DNA of 56,561 bases, from assembly GCA_913019965.1 (NCBI GenBank), contig CAJVZR010000019.1:1-56561 (forward strand), given 5' to 3'. The stretch comes from an uncultured Oleispira sp. (GTDB lineage Bacteria; Pseudomonadota; Gammaproteobacteria; Pseudomonadales; Oceanobacteraceae). Position numbers and translations under genes: made by a program. How positions within the stretch are numbered: position 1 is the first letter of the stretch; each line of letters opens with the position of its first letter. Under the pieces are notes generated by a model. That model ran no database searches. It was not told the origin of the DNA and was given only the letters and a program-made list of their open reading frames with translations. Positions 36,091-44,551 of this stretch are shown here, one piece after another.

Positions 36091-37482
36091 ATGTCTGATC
36101 AAACTAACTCTTCTTGGGGTGGCCGTTTTTCTGAGCCAACCGATGCTTTTGTCGCCCGTTATACCGCATCAGTTGATTTTGATCAGCGCATGTACGCTCA
36201 AGATATCCAAGGCTCCATCGCCCACGCTAAAATGCTGACCAAGGTCGGCGTTTTAACCCAAGCAGAGTGTGACGATATCCTTCGTGGCCTAGAAGAAGTT
36301 CGCATCGAAATTGAACGCGGAGAATTTAACTGGTCAGTTGAATTAGAAGACGTTCACATGAACATCGAAGCAGCCTTAACCGCGAAAATCGGCATTACCG
36401 GTAAAAAACTGCATACAGGACGCTCGCGTAACGACCAAGTTGCTACCGATATCCGTTTATATCTTCGTGATGAAATCGATAACATCGGTGCTGAACTGAC
36501 CCGCTTACAGCAAGGGTTAATTGGTTTGGCTGCAGATAATGCCGATACGATTATGCCGGGCTTCACGCATTTACAGACCGCACAGCCAGTAACCTTTGGT
36601 CATCACTTGTTAGCTTGGAATGAAATGCTTGAACGTGATTACGAGCGTCTATTAGATGTGCGTAAGCGTTTGAACCACCTACCTTTAGGGGCAGCAGCAC
36701 TTGCGGGCACAACTTATCCTATCGACCGTCACTATACCGCTGAACTATTAGGCTTCACCGCGCCAACAGAAAACAGCCTAGATTCTGTTTCCGACCGTGA
36801 CTTCGCGATCGAATTCACTTCGGCGGGCGCCATCATCATGATGCACATGTCGCGTTTTTCAGAAGAGCTGGTACTTTGGGCGTCGGCTCAATTCCAGTTC
36901 ATTCACTTACCTGACCGCTTTTGCACGGGTTCTTCTATTATGCCGCAGAAGAAAAACCCGGATGTGCCTGAATTAGTCCGTGGTAAGTCTGGCCGTGTTT
37001 ATGGTCACCTAATGTCGCTACTGACCTTGATGAAGTCCCAGCCATTGGCGTACAACAAAGACAACCAAGAAGATAAAGAGCCTTTATTCGATACGGTTGA
37101 TACCTTACGCGATAGCATTCGTGCCTTTGCTGATATGGCTCCACACTTAGAGCCAAACAAGCCCTCTATGATTGAAGCGGCTCGCCGTGGGTTTTCTACA
37201 GCAACGGATTTGGCTGACTACGTGGTTGTAAAAGGCATTCCTTTCCGTGATGCTCACGAAATCGTTGGTAAAGCCGTGGCTTATGGCATCGAAACCGGTA
37301 AAGACCTAAGTGAAATGACGCTAGAAGAACTACAACAGTTCTCTGATCAAATTACCGACGACGTGTTCGATGTTTTAACCCTTGAAGGTTCGGTAGCAGC
37401 CCGTAATCACATTGGTGGTACTGCTCCTGATCAAGTTCGAGCAGCGGCTAAACGCGCCAGTGAACGTTTAGCTCAACGCTAG
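36091..37482 (+). CDS. argH: Argininosuccinate lyase ArgH
   Basis: A 463-aa enzyme of arginine synthesis, which splits argininosuccinate to arginine and fumarate. The fumarase-superfamily signature [19 protein letters not shown] is at about residue 280, and [18 protein letters not shown] and [20 protein letters not shown] carry active-site residues. The length is typical. It is monocistronic, ended by the terminator at 37539-37575, before cyaA. Confidence 0.97.
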   Translation: MSDQTNSSWGGRFSEPTDAFVARYTASVDFDQRMYAQDIQGSIAHAKMLTKVGVLTQAECDDILRGLEEVRIEIERGEFNWSVELEDVHMNIEAALTAKIGITGKKLHTGRSRNDQVATDIRLYLRDEIDNIGAELTRLQQGLIGLAADNADTIMPGFTHLQTAQPVTFGHHLLAWNEMLERDYERLLDVRKRLNHLPLGAAALAGTTYPIDRHYTAELLGFTAPTENSLDSVSDRDFAIEFTSAGAIIMMHMSRFSEELVLWASAQFQFIHLPDRFCTGSSIMPQKKNPDVPELVRGKSGRVYGHLMSLLTLMKSQPLAYNKDNQEDKEPLFDTVDTLRDSIRAFADMAPHLEPNKPSMIEAARRGFSTATDLADYVVVKGIPFRDAHEIVGKAVAYGIETGKDLSEMTLEELQQFSDQITDDVFDVLTLEGSVAARNHIGGTAPDQVRAAAKRASERLAQR

Positions 37483-37538
37483 AACTGATCGAACTCAGTA
37501 CTAATGATATATCACTAGTGCTGAGCAGTGATCATCCT

Positions 37539-37575
37539 AAAACGCCCATGTGAACTCACTTGGGCGTTTTTTTTA
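37539..37575 (+). terminator. Rho-independent terminator of argH
   Basis: AAAACGCCCA and TGGGCGTTTT form the stem, with a 12-base loop, followed by a T-run to 37574. It ends the argH transcript and lies just before the cyaA start, which helps to reject an upstream in-frame cyaA start at 37560. Confidence 0.92.
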
Positions 37576-37622
37576 TGCCTGCTTTCAGGCATGAGTTTAG
37601 AAAGCTTGTCTATACTCAAAAC

Positions 37623-40433
37623 ATGGTTAATTCTTCGACTGTGGCGCATAAAAACCCACAAGCTAAAAAAATACATATTCAGCTACCTTCTTCCCAGCAA
37701 ATTAATCAGTGGCGCCAGTCATTCCTGAGCTTAAATAACGCTCGCCTTGAACAAGCTCGCAGCTTAATGCTGGATCGTCAAACGCGGGTCCTTGATGTAT
37801 TGCCAATATTGCTGCATCTAAACCACCCTCAACTGCCTGGTTTTATCAACCATAGAGTTCCCACAGGTATTGAACATTACAGCCCCCAAGCTGATTCTGT
37901 TAGTGCCCTGCGTTTTGTCGCTAAAGGGCTACAAATACCCAGAGTGAGTGGTCAGCGTAGCATTCAGGCCCTCTTTTTAATGGGCAGTTTAGGCACGTTG
38001 GCTCAAGCCGCCAACAGTGATCTCGACGTTTGGTTATGCCATATCGATGATATGAGCGATGAGCAAATCGCCATGTTGAAGGCCAAGTGTGAACTGATTG
38101 AAAAATGGGCTGCTAGCCAAAAAGTTGAGTTGCATTTCTTTTTAATGAACGCCTCTGAATTTCGCTCAGGTCAGCAACAAGTGAATGCAGACAGTGAACA
38201 CTCAGGCTCAACCCAACATCTATTATTGCTCGACGAATTTTATCGCGCTTCTCTCTGGATCGCTGGTCGCCAACCCAGTTGGTGGTTGATTCCTACTAAA
38301 TATGAAAAGCATAGCCAAAGTTATTTAGAACAGTTATCCGATCGTCAGCTCATTCATGATGTGCATTGGATTAACTTTGGCAGTATCGCCACCATTCCAG
38401 CGGCTGAATTTGTCGGCGCCGGTTTATGGCAACTCAATAAAGGTTTGAAAAACCCTTACAAGTCACTGCTCAAACTATTGTTAACCCAACACTACGCCAG
38501 CCAATACCCAAAGATCCGCCCTTTATGTTGGGATTTAAAAGATACGGTGCATAGCGGTAATATCCAACCACTAGACTGCGATGGCTACTTGTTAATGCTT
38601 AAGCGCGTCAGTGAGCACGTTGCTGCCGAGCATGATGATAAGCGCTTAGAGCTATTAAGGCGGGCCTTTTATTTCAAAGCTCATTTACCACTAACCAAGG
38701 CAAGCCAAGGGCAGAAACGTCAATGGCGCTACCAAGAATTAGAGCAAATTGTCGACCGCTGGCATTGGACTCAAGCGCATTTATCTCATCTCGATCATAG
38801 AGACGACTGGCAAGTCCATGAAGTTCAAAGCGAACGTAATGCCTTAGTTAATGAAATGCTGACGAGCTATCGTTACCTTGCCGCGTTCAGCGATAAATAC
38901 GCCAAGAAAATTCGCATTAACCGCCAAGATCTAACGCTATTAGGTAATCAGCTGTATGCAATTTATGATGCTAAACCAGGCAAAGTGCTCACCATTAATC
39001 CCAATATCACCTCTGACCTAGTTCAAGATAAAATTTCACTGGTCTTATCAGAGCAAAAGCGCTGGCAGCTCATATCGGGAACCTATAACAAAGAAATCGA
39101 GCACAAGGTCATCAAGCAGTCTCCTAGCCTGATTGAACTACTTTGTTATGCGCATTTTAATGGGTTATTGAGTAACCATACTAATTACGCGATTTATCCA
39201 GAGCATAACCCACTCACAAAATACGAACTCAATGAATTACTACAAGTCGTACGTAGTCTTGCTCGACCCCAGCACATTGCCTCGGAAAATTTCTTACGTC
39301 CAAGTAACCCCATTCAATGGCAGCTCTTCATTAATGCTGGCATCGATCCCATGCATCAGTTCACCCGTCGAGGGATGCAAAAACTGAGCAACCGTGATGA
39401 TGCTTTAGGTTATAGCGCCTTGAAGGAAAACTTGGTTCAGAGCATTGATTTATTAACCATTAATAGCTGGGGAGAATGGCGGATTCAACGCTTTCAGGGG
39501 CAGAATGCCTTAATCGATAGCCTGTATTATTTACTACAGCACATCCCGCTGGCTCGAAAATCTGGCTGGCCGGATTATCAATGCCACTGTTTTTGTGCCA
39601 GTCGCGCGGGGGCAATTAGTATGCGAGTCGAACAAATATTTGCGGATTTAACCGACCACGCACTCCACCAGCCTAAGGTAGATTACATCTTAGAAGCCGG
39701 TAAAAATTATTATATTTGGCAGCAGGATAAAAATGGCATAAAACTGCAGCAAGCCGATTCAGTCGCAAAGTTTTTGACGATTCTTACCCGACCTCGCCAG
39801 CAGTATGCGCATTATAAATTAGATGTTAACGCCCTTAGTGGTAGCCCACTCAAACCGATATTTGATCACCCCAAACCTGGTTCTTGGCAATTGTATTTCT
39901 GGCATAGAGAAGAGAGCTATTTCTGGTACTTGTTAGATGAAAATGGGGTGTTATTGCATCAGCAACAAAAAGCTCATTCCGATAGCGAAGTGCTTATTCC
40001 AATCATACGATTCTTACGCCAAGTTGATCAGCGTATGCAGGGGCGATTGATCCGCCAAAGAGCTCGGCCCTTATTATTATTTGAATTAAAACGAAATAAT
40101 ATAACGGCTGAGTTTGAACGTTCATCTAGGAGGCTGCCTCCACTGCAAGCCCAAACCAGTCAGATTCAACTTAATGCCATTATCGACGACCAAGCACAGG
40201 TAAACATTTACTGTAATGGCGAAGAGTTTAGTATTTGGGAATGGGGAGATCAGCTGTATCTAAAAGTAGCCCAGACTATTTTGGATATGCGCACCGGCAA
40301 CGAAACTTACCCAGTATATTTAACGGATATTGCCCTTTATGGCGATGAAAGCATTATTCAGCACATCAAATTTAAGCAAGGGATTGAAAAGGACTTGAAC
40401 CACGCACTCTTGACCCTATCGACGGCCTCTTAA
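37623..40433 (+). CDS. cyaA: Class I adenylate cyclase CyaA
   Basis: A 936-aa enzyme making cAMP. ATG 37623 is preferred because the upstream in-frame TTG (37560) lies inside the argH terminator. The N-terminal catalytic domain has the nucleotidyltransferase motif GSLGTLAQAANSDLDVW (two aspartates). IRPLCWDLKDTVHSG and RRAFYFKAHLP are class I blocks. The C-terminal half is the regulatory region seen in enterobacterial CyaA. The usual cyaY (frataxin) neighbour is absent. A lipoprotein gene and lysA-dapF follow, the conserved gammaproteobacterial order. Confidence 0.95.
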   Translation: MVNSSTVAHKNPQAKKIHIQLPSSQQINQWRQSFLSLNNARLEQARSLMLDRQTRVLDVLPILLHLNHPQLPGFINHRVPTGIEHYSPQADSVSALRFVAKGLQIPRVSGQRSIQALFLMGSLGTLAQAANSDLDVWLCHIDDMSDEQIAMLKAKCELIEKWAASQKVELHFFLMNASEFRSGQQQVNADSEHSGSTQHLLLLDEFYRASLWIAGRQPSWWLIPTKYEKHSQSYLEQLSDRQLIHDVHWINFGSIATIPAAEFVGAGLWQLNKGLKNPYKSLLKLLLTQHYASQYPKIRPLCWDLKDTVHSGNIQPLDCDGYLLMLKRVSEHVAAEHDDKRLELLRRAFYFKAHLPLTKASQGQKRQWRYQELEQIVDRWHWTQAHLSHLDHRDDWQVHEVQSERNALVNEMLTSYRYLAAFSDKYAKKIRINRQDLTLLGNQLYAIYDAKPGKVLTINPNITSDLVQDKISLVLSEQKRWQLISGTYNKEIEHKVIKQSPSLIELLCYAHFNGLLSNHTNYAIYPEHNPLTKYELNELLQVVRSLARPQHIASENFLRPSNPIQWQLFINAGIDPMHQFTRRGMQKLSNRDDALGYSALKENLVQSIDLLTINSWGEWRIQRFQGQNALIDSLYYLLQHIPLARKSGWPDYQCHCFCASRAGAISMRVEQIFADLTDHALHQPKVDYILEAGKNYYIWQQDKNGIKLQQADSVAKFLTILTRPRQQYAHYKLDVNALSGSPLKPIFDHPKPGSWQLYFWHREESYFWYLLDENGVLLHQQQKAHSDSEVLIPIIRFLRQVDQRMQGRLIRQRARPLLLFELKRNNITAEFERSSRRLPPLQAQTSQIQLNAIIDDQAQVNIYCNGEEFSIWEWGDQLYLKVAQTILDMRTGNETYPVYLTDIALYGDESIIQHIKFKQGIEKDLNHALLTLSTAS

Positions 40434-40468
40434 CTGCCGTATAATGACGGCAAATTCGGGAGACTGAC

Positions 40469-40594
40469 ATGCGTTTTTTCTTAATACCTGCTTTGACAGG
40501 CTTATTACTGTTAGCTGGCTGTGGCCAAAAAGGGGCTCTTTATATCCCTAAAGACGATGCCAAGCAGCTAACGATATCAGCGGATAACAAATAA
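40469..40594 (+). CDS. lptM: LptM/YifL-like small lipoprotein
   Basis: A 41-aa lipoprotein easily missed because of its size. The signal peptide is MRFFLIPALTGLLLLAG, and the lipobox LLAGC puts the lipidated cysteine at residue 18. The mature part starts CGQKGALYIPK, which matches the conserved GCGxKGxLYxP of LptM (formerly YifL). In Escherichia coli LptM assists assembly of the LptD-LptE LPS translocon. CGGGAGA lies upstream as a binding site. The position between cyaA and lysA/dapF is the conserved place for this gene. Confidence 0.88.
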   Translation: MRFFLIPALTGLLLLAGCGQKGALYIPKDDAKQLTISADNK

Positions 40595-40658
40595 TCGCTG
40601 CTTATTGAACGTACTGCATATCAGTTACCCCATCACTTATTTAGATTAGAAGCACATC

Positions 40659-41921
40659 ATGAGCATTTTTGACTATAACAATGGCGTTCTGCACGCCGAA
40701 TCAGTATCGGCCGTCGATATTGCCGCCCAATATGGCACTCCTTGTTATGTGTACTCACGCAAGGCCTTTGAAGATCATTACCTAGCCTATGAAAACGCCC
40801 TTCAGGGTCGTGATCATTTGGTTTGCTATGCGATTAAAGCCAACTCTAATCTTGCAGTATTGAATGTGCTGGCCAAGCTAGGCGCAGGTTTTGATATCGT
40901 TTCCATCGGCGAATTAGAACGAGTTATCGCCGCCGGCGGTGATCCGAAGAAAGTTGTTTTTTCGGGTGTCGGTAAGCAAGCTCATGAAATTCGTCGTGCA
41001 CTAGAAGTCGGCGTTCATTGTTTTAATATCGAATCAGAAGCTGAGCTTGATCGTGTGAACGACGTCGCAGCTGAAATGGATATGCAAGCACCGATCTCGA
41101 TTCGTGTTAATCCCGATGTGGATGCGCAAACTCACCCATATATTTCTACTGGCTTGAAAGAAAACAAGTTTGGTGTGGATATCGATGACGCCCCGCGCAT
41201 TTATGCCAAAGCCAACGCGATGTCGAACTTAGACGTGCAAGGTATCGATTGCCATATCGGTAGCCAGCTAACCGAAACAGCGCCTTTTATGGATGCTTTG
41301 GATCGCGTATTGGCTCTAGTGGATATTCTAGCGGAGCAAGGTATCGCCATTCACCACCTAGATTTAGGTGGTGGTTTGGGTGTGACTTACGATGACGAAG
41401 TACCACCAACGCCAGGTGAATACATTGCTGAATTGACTGAGCGCTTAGGCGATCGTCAATTGAAATTAATCTTCGAACCGGGTCGCTCAATCGCGGCCAA
41501 CGCGGGGATTTTCTTAACGCAAGTTGAGTTTCTGAAGTCGAATGAAGAAAAGAATTTTGCCATTATCGATGGTGCTATGAACGATTTGATCCGCCCTGCC
41601 CTATACAGCGCATGGCAAGCAATTGTTCCTGTGACTCAATATCACGATCGTGATGCTAGCCAGACTAAAGCTTGGGACCTTGTTGGCCCTGTGTGTGAGA
41701 CCGGTGATTTCTTAGGTAAAGATCGTCAGCTGAACTTGCAGCCAGGAGATTTACTCGCGGTTAAGTCTTCAGGTGCTTATGGTTTTGTGATGGCGTCAAA
41801 CTACAATAGCCGTCCTCGCCCAGCTGAAATTATGGTTGATGGTGATAGCAGCTATGTTGTGCGTGCTCGTGAAACCATCCAAGATTTATTTGCCGGTGAG
41901 CAGTTATTACCCGCTGAGTAA
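40659..41921 (+). CDS. lysA: Diaminopimelate decarboxylase LysA
   Basis: A 420-aa PLP enzyme forming lysine from meso-diaminopimelate. The PLP lysine is K60 in CYAIKANSN. HIGSQLTE and the GGGLGV loop bind phosphate, FEPGRSIAANAG is the conserved PLP-binding block, and GPVCETGDFL holds the catalytic cysteine of the second subunit. The length is standard. It is followed by dapF with a 24-base gap, so both lysine-pathway genes are in one unit. Confidence 0.97.
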   Translation: MSIFDYNNGVLHAESVSAVDIAAQYGTPCYVYSRKAFEDHYLAYENALQGRDHLVCYAIKANSNLAVLNVLAKLGAGFDIVSIGELERVIAAGGDPKKVVFSGVGKQAHEIRRALEVGVHCFNIESEAELDRVNDVAAEMDMQAPISIRVNPDVDAQTHPYISTGLKENKFGVDIDDAPRIYAKANAMSNLDVQGIDCHIGSQLTETAPFMDALDRVLALVDILAEQGIAIHHLDLGGGLGVTYDDEVPPTPGEYIAELTERLGDRQLKLIFEPGRSIAANAGIFLTQVEFLKSNEEKNFAIIDGAMNDLIRPALYSAWQAIVPVTQYHDRDASQTKAWDLVGPVCETGDFLGKDRQLNLQPGDLLAVKSSGAYGFVMASNYNSRPRPAEIMVDGDSSYVVRARETIQDLFAGEQLLPAE

Positions 41922-41945
41922 CGTGCATAAGAAGGTAATTTTAGA

Positions 41946-42788
41946 ATGTGGATAAAATTCAATAAAATGCACGGACTGGGTAACGACTTCATGGTCGTTG
42001 ACCTAGTCACTCAGCATGCGTATTTAACCCCAATGCAGATTCGCCATCTAGCCGATCGTAATTTTGGTGTTGGCTTTGACCAACTGCTATTGGTTGAAGT
42101 ACCGACTCAGCCTGATGTGGATTTTAAATACCGTATTTTTAATTCCGATGGCAGTGAAGTTGAAAACTGCGGAAACGGCGCACGCTGTTTTGCCCGCTTT
42201 GTTTATGAGCAAAAGCTGATTGGCCGCCGTAACATTCGTGTTGAAACCGCTAGCGGTAATATGCATTTAGAATTGACCCCAGACAACGATGTGATCGTCA
42301 ATATGGGGCCACCGATTCTAGTGCCAGCAGATGTACCTTTCGTTCCTGAAAGTGCTAACAAAGAACAAGCAGCGAGTTATAAAATTGATGTTGCAGGCCA
42401 TGGCTCCATCGAGCTGGGTGCGGTCTCTATGGGTAATCCTCACGGGGTTATTCTAGTTGATGATATCGATACGGCCCCAGTAGAAACACTGGGCCCCTTG
42501 ATTGAAGCACACTCAAGCTTCCCACAAAAAGTGAATGCAGGCTTTATGCAAGTCATTAACCGCAATCACGTGAAACTGCGAGTATTTGAACGTGGTGTTG
42601 GGGAAACTAAAGCCTGTGGTACCGGTGCTTGCGGCGCAGTCGTATCGGGTATTTTACGCGGTTTATTAGAGCCTAAAGTACAGGTCGACCTTCCAGGCGG
42701 TTCATTAACCATCGAATGGGATGGTAAAGGTGATGTCATCATGACGGGGCCCACCAGCAATGTATTTGAAGGCCGAGTGAATATTTAA
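41946..42788 (+). CDS. dapF: Diaminopimelate epimerase DapF
   Basis: A 280-aa cofactor-independent racemase converting LL- to meso-diaminopimelate. The catalytic cysteine pair is visible as C75 in ENCGNGARCF and C224 in TKACGTGACG. MHGLGNDFMVVD at the start and MGNPHGVILVDD are further family blocks. The gene continues the lysA unit and is followed by DUF484. Confidence 0.97.
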   Translation: MWIKFNKMHGLGNDFMVVDLVTQHAYLTPMQIRHLADRNFGVGFDQLLLVEVPTQPDVDFKYRIFNSDGSEVENCGNGARCFARFVYEQKLIGRRNIRVETASGNMHLELTPDNDVIVNMGPPILVPADVPFVPESANKEQAASYKIDVAGHGSIELGAVSMGNPHGVILVDDIDTAPVETLGPLIEAHSSFPQKVNAGFMQVINRNHVKLRVFERGVGETKACGTGACGAVVSGILRGLLEPKVQVDLPGGSLTIEWDGKGDVIMTGPTSNVFEGRVNI

Positions 42789-42817
42789 TGGCTAAAAGAG
42801 TTTAAAGGACTAGATCA

Positions 42818-43489
42818 ATGAGCGATTCATTACGACTCACAGACGCCGATGTTGTGCAGTACTTGCAAGATAACCCAGATTTTTTCATCGCCAAAGATGA
42901 ACTCCTGGCAGGCTTGCGTATTCCTCACGACTCTGGCCAAGCCACTAGCTTGATCGAACGTCAGCTAGCGGTTTACCGTGAGCGTAATGTTGAGCTGCGC
43001 CAGCGCTTAACTGACTTGCTTGAAAATGCCCGTCGTAATGACAAGTTGTTTGGCAAAACGAAGCGCTTAGTCCTTGCTCTTATTGATGCTAAGAACTGGA
43101 TCGATGTAGAAGCAGCGCTAGATGATAGCCTGCGCCAAGACTTCAATGTCGATCATTGGAGCCTACTCTACTTCACCGAATTTCAGCTTGAGCACCCTCT
43201 GCGTAGTATCAGTGATAAAGACAAGCAAAGAGAGATTCATCGCTTGTTTAAAGGCCATCGCGCTTTCTGTGGACAGTTAACTGATGAAACCATGGACCTG
43301 CTATTAGATGAGCAACATAGCAGCGCGGAATCCATTGCCGCGGCGCAAATTCGCAATGGCCAACAAACCGGTGTTGTCTGTGTTGCTAGTGATGATCCAA
43401 AATTTTACCGCAGCTCAATGGATACCTTGTTCTTAGATTATATTGCTGATGTATTAGGTTTAATTTTACCTAATTTGCCGCAAAACTGA
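42818..43489 (+). CDS. DUF484 family protein (GAF-like)
   Basis: A 223-aa protein. The start LTDADVVQYLQDNPDFFI and SLIERQLAVYRERN with a following coiled coil are diagnostic for DUF484. The C-terminal half is GAF-like (VEAALDDSLRQDF, then FLDYIADVLGLILPNL). Function is unknown. The gene is conserved between dapF and xerC in many gammaproteobacteria; here xerC is missing and the HAD gene follows after 13 bases. Confidence 0.92.
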   Translation: MSDSLRLTDADVVQYLQDNPDFFIAKDELLAGLRIPHDSGQATSLIERQLAVYRERNVELRQRLTDLLENARRNDKLFGKTKRLVLALIDAKNWIDVEAALDDSLRQDFNVDHWSLLYFTEFQLEHPLRSISDKDKQREIHRLFKGHRAFCGQLTDETMDLLLDEQHSSAESIAAAQIRNGQQTGVVCVASDDPKFYRSSMDTLFLDYIADVLGLILPNLPQN

Positions 43490-43502
43490 TCGCTTACTTA
43501 TC

Positions 43503-44195
43503 ATGACGATTAAGCTGATCACCTTCGATCTAGATAATACCCTTTGGCATACCGATCCAGTGATTGTGCGAGCGGAACAGGTGCAATGGTTATGGATCGA
43601 AAAACTCAGCCCAAAGGTTCATGATTATTTCACCCCAGATTTATTGCAAAAACTGAAACTACAAGTTGCTCAACAAAATCCAGGCCTGCGCCATAAACTC
43701 AGTAAACTCAGATTAGAGTTCCTGAAACAGGTGTTTGTTAATTGCGGTGAACCCTTAGACCAAGCCGAGCTATTCGCTCAGAGAGCTTTTGACGAGTTCT
43801 TGCAAGTGCGTAATCAAGTGGAGTTGTTCCCAGGGGCTTTAGCATTATTGGAAGCATTACAACAAGACTACCAAGTGATCGCTTTAAGTAATGGTAACTC
43901 TGATCTTTCAAAGATAGGCCTAGGTCATTTATTCAAAGCACACTTCCATGCTGAGAATGTTGAACAACCCAAACCTCATCACGACATGTTTTTAGCCGCA
44001 TTAGAACATGCGCGAGTTGATGCAAGCGAAAGCCTGCATATCGGTGATCATCCTCAACAAGATATTGAGGCTGCCCAACAGTTAGGTTTTAAAACCGTGT
44101 GGGCAAATATACTTCAGCAAGAGTGGCCAACCACTATCACAACCGCCGACCATGAAATTGATCACCTTGATCAACTCATCCCGCTGCTAAAGTAA
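43503..44195 (+). CDS. HAD-family phosphatase (YigB-like)
   Basis: A 230-aa enzyme. HAD motif I is FDLDNTLW with nucleophile D9 and acid D11. Motif II is IALSNGNSD near residue 128, the motif III lysine is in EQPKPHHDMF, and motif IV is LHIGDHPQQDIEAAQQLGF. It matches the YigB group, FMN phosphatases with a cap domain between motifs I and II. It is the last gene of the cyaA-lysA-dapF cluster. Confidence 0.88.
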   Translation: MTIKLITFDLDNTLWHTDPVIVRAEQVQWLWIEKLSPKVHDYFTPDLLQKLKLQVAQQNPGLRHKLSKLRLEFLKQVFVNCGEPLDQAELFAQRAFDEFLQVRNQVELFPGALALLEALQQDYQVIALSNGNSDLSKIGLGHLFKAHFHAENVEQPKPHHDMFLAALEHARVDASESLHIGDHPQQDIEAAQQLGFKTVWANILQQEWPTTITTADHEIDHLDQLIPLLK

Positions 44196-44202
44196 TAAAC
44201 TT

Positions 44203-44322
44203 CTATAAACCGAGTTTCTGCTGTGTAAGCAGCACTGCTGTCAGTAATGCTAATAATCCAAGCGCTACCGGTAACGCATGTAAGCGACGACGTACTTTGG
44301 CTGGGGAGGCTATCTTAGCCAT
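44203..44322 (-). CDS. Small membrane protein, 39 aa
   Basis: A short gene with ATG at 44322 and TAG at 44203, preceded by a good binding site (AAAGGAT seven bases before the start). The product begins MAKIASPAKVRRRLHALP, followed by a single hydrophobic helix (VALGLLALLTAVLLT) and QQKLGL. A basic N-terminus with one helix fits a small inner-membrane protein. No family is recognised. It converges with the HAD gene. The remaining gap to 44551 contains no other gene that I can support. Confidence 0.55.
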   Translation of the reverse strand: MAKIASPAKVRRRLHALPVALGLLALLTAVLLTQQKLGL

Positions 44323-44551
44323 AAAAATATCCTTTGCACTTCGCTGTGCAGATTCCTTGATTTAGTTTTTCTAGTGTAAGTCTTTATCGGCAGGCATGGC
44401 GATTTGATCAATAAAAATGTGATCTAGTTGACTGGGTTTACGAAGTTTTGACTGACGACGGACTAAGAGGTGACACGGAAGACTAACTGGCGATTTAAGA
44501 CTAAGGCAGGTGACCACTTACTCTTGCCACCTGCTTTAGCAAAATACTTCT

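Noticed and set aside
37560..37622. Upstream start for cyaA
   Set aside because: It lies within the argH terminator stem and T-run. ATG 37623 gives a family-like N-terminus.
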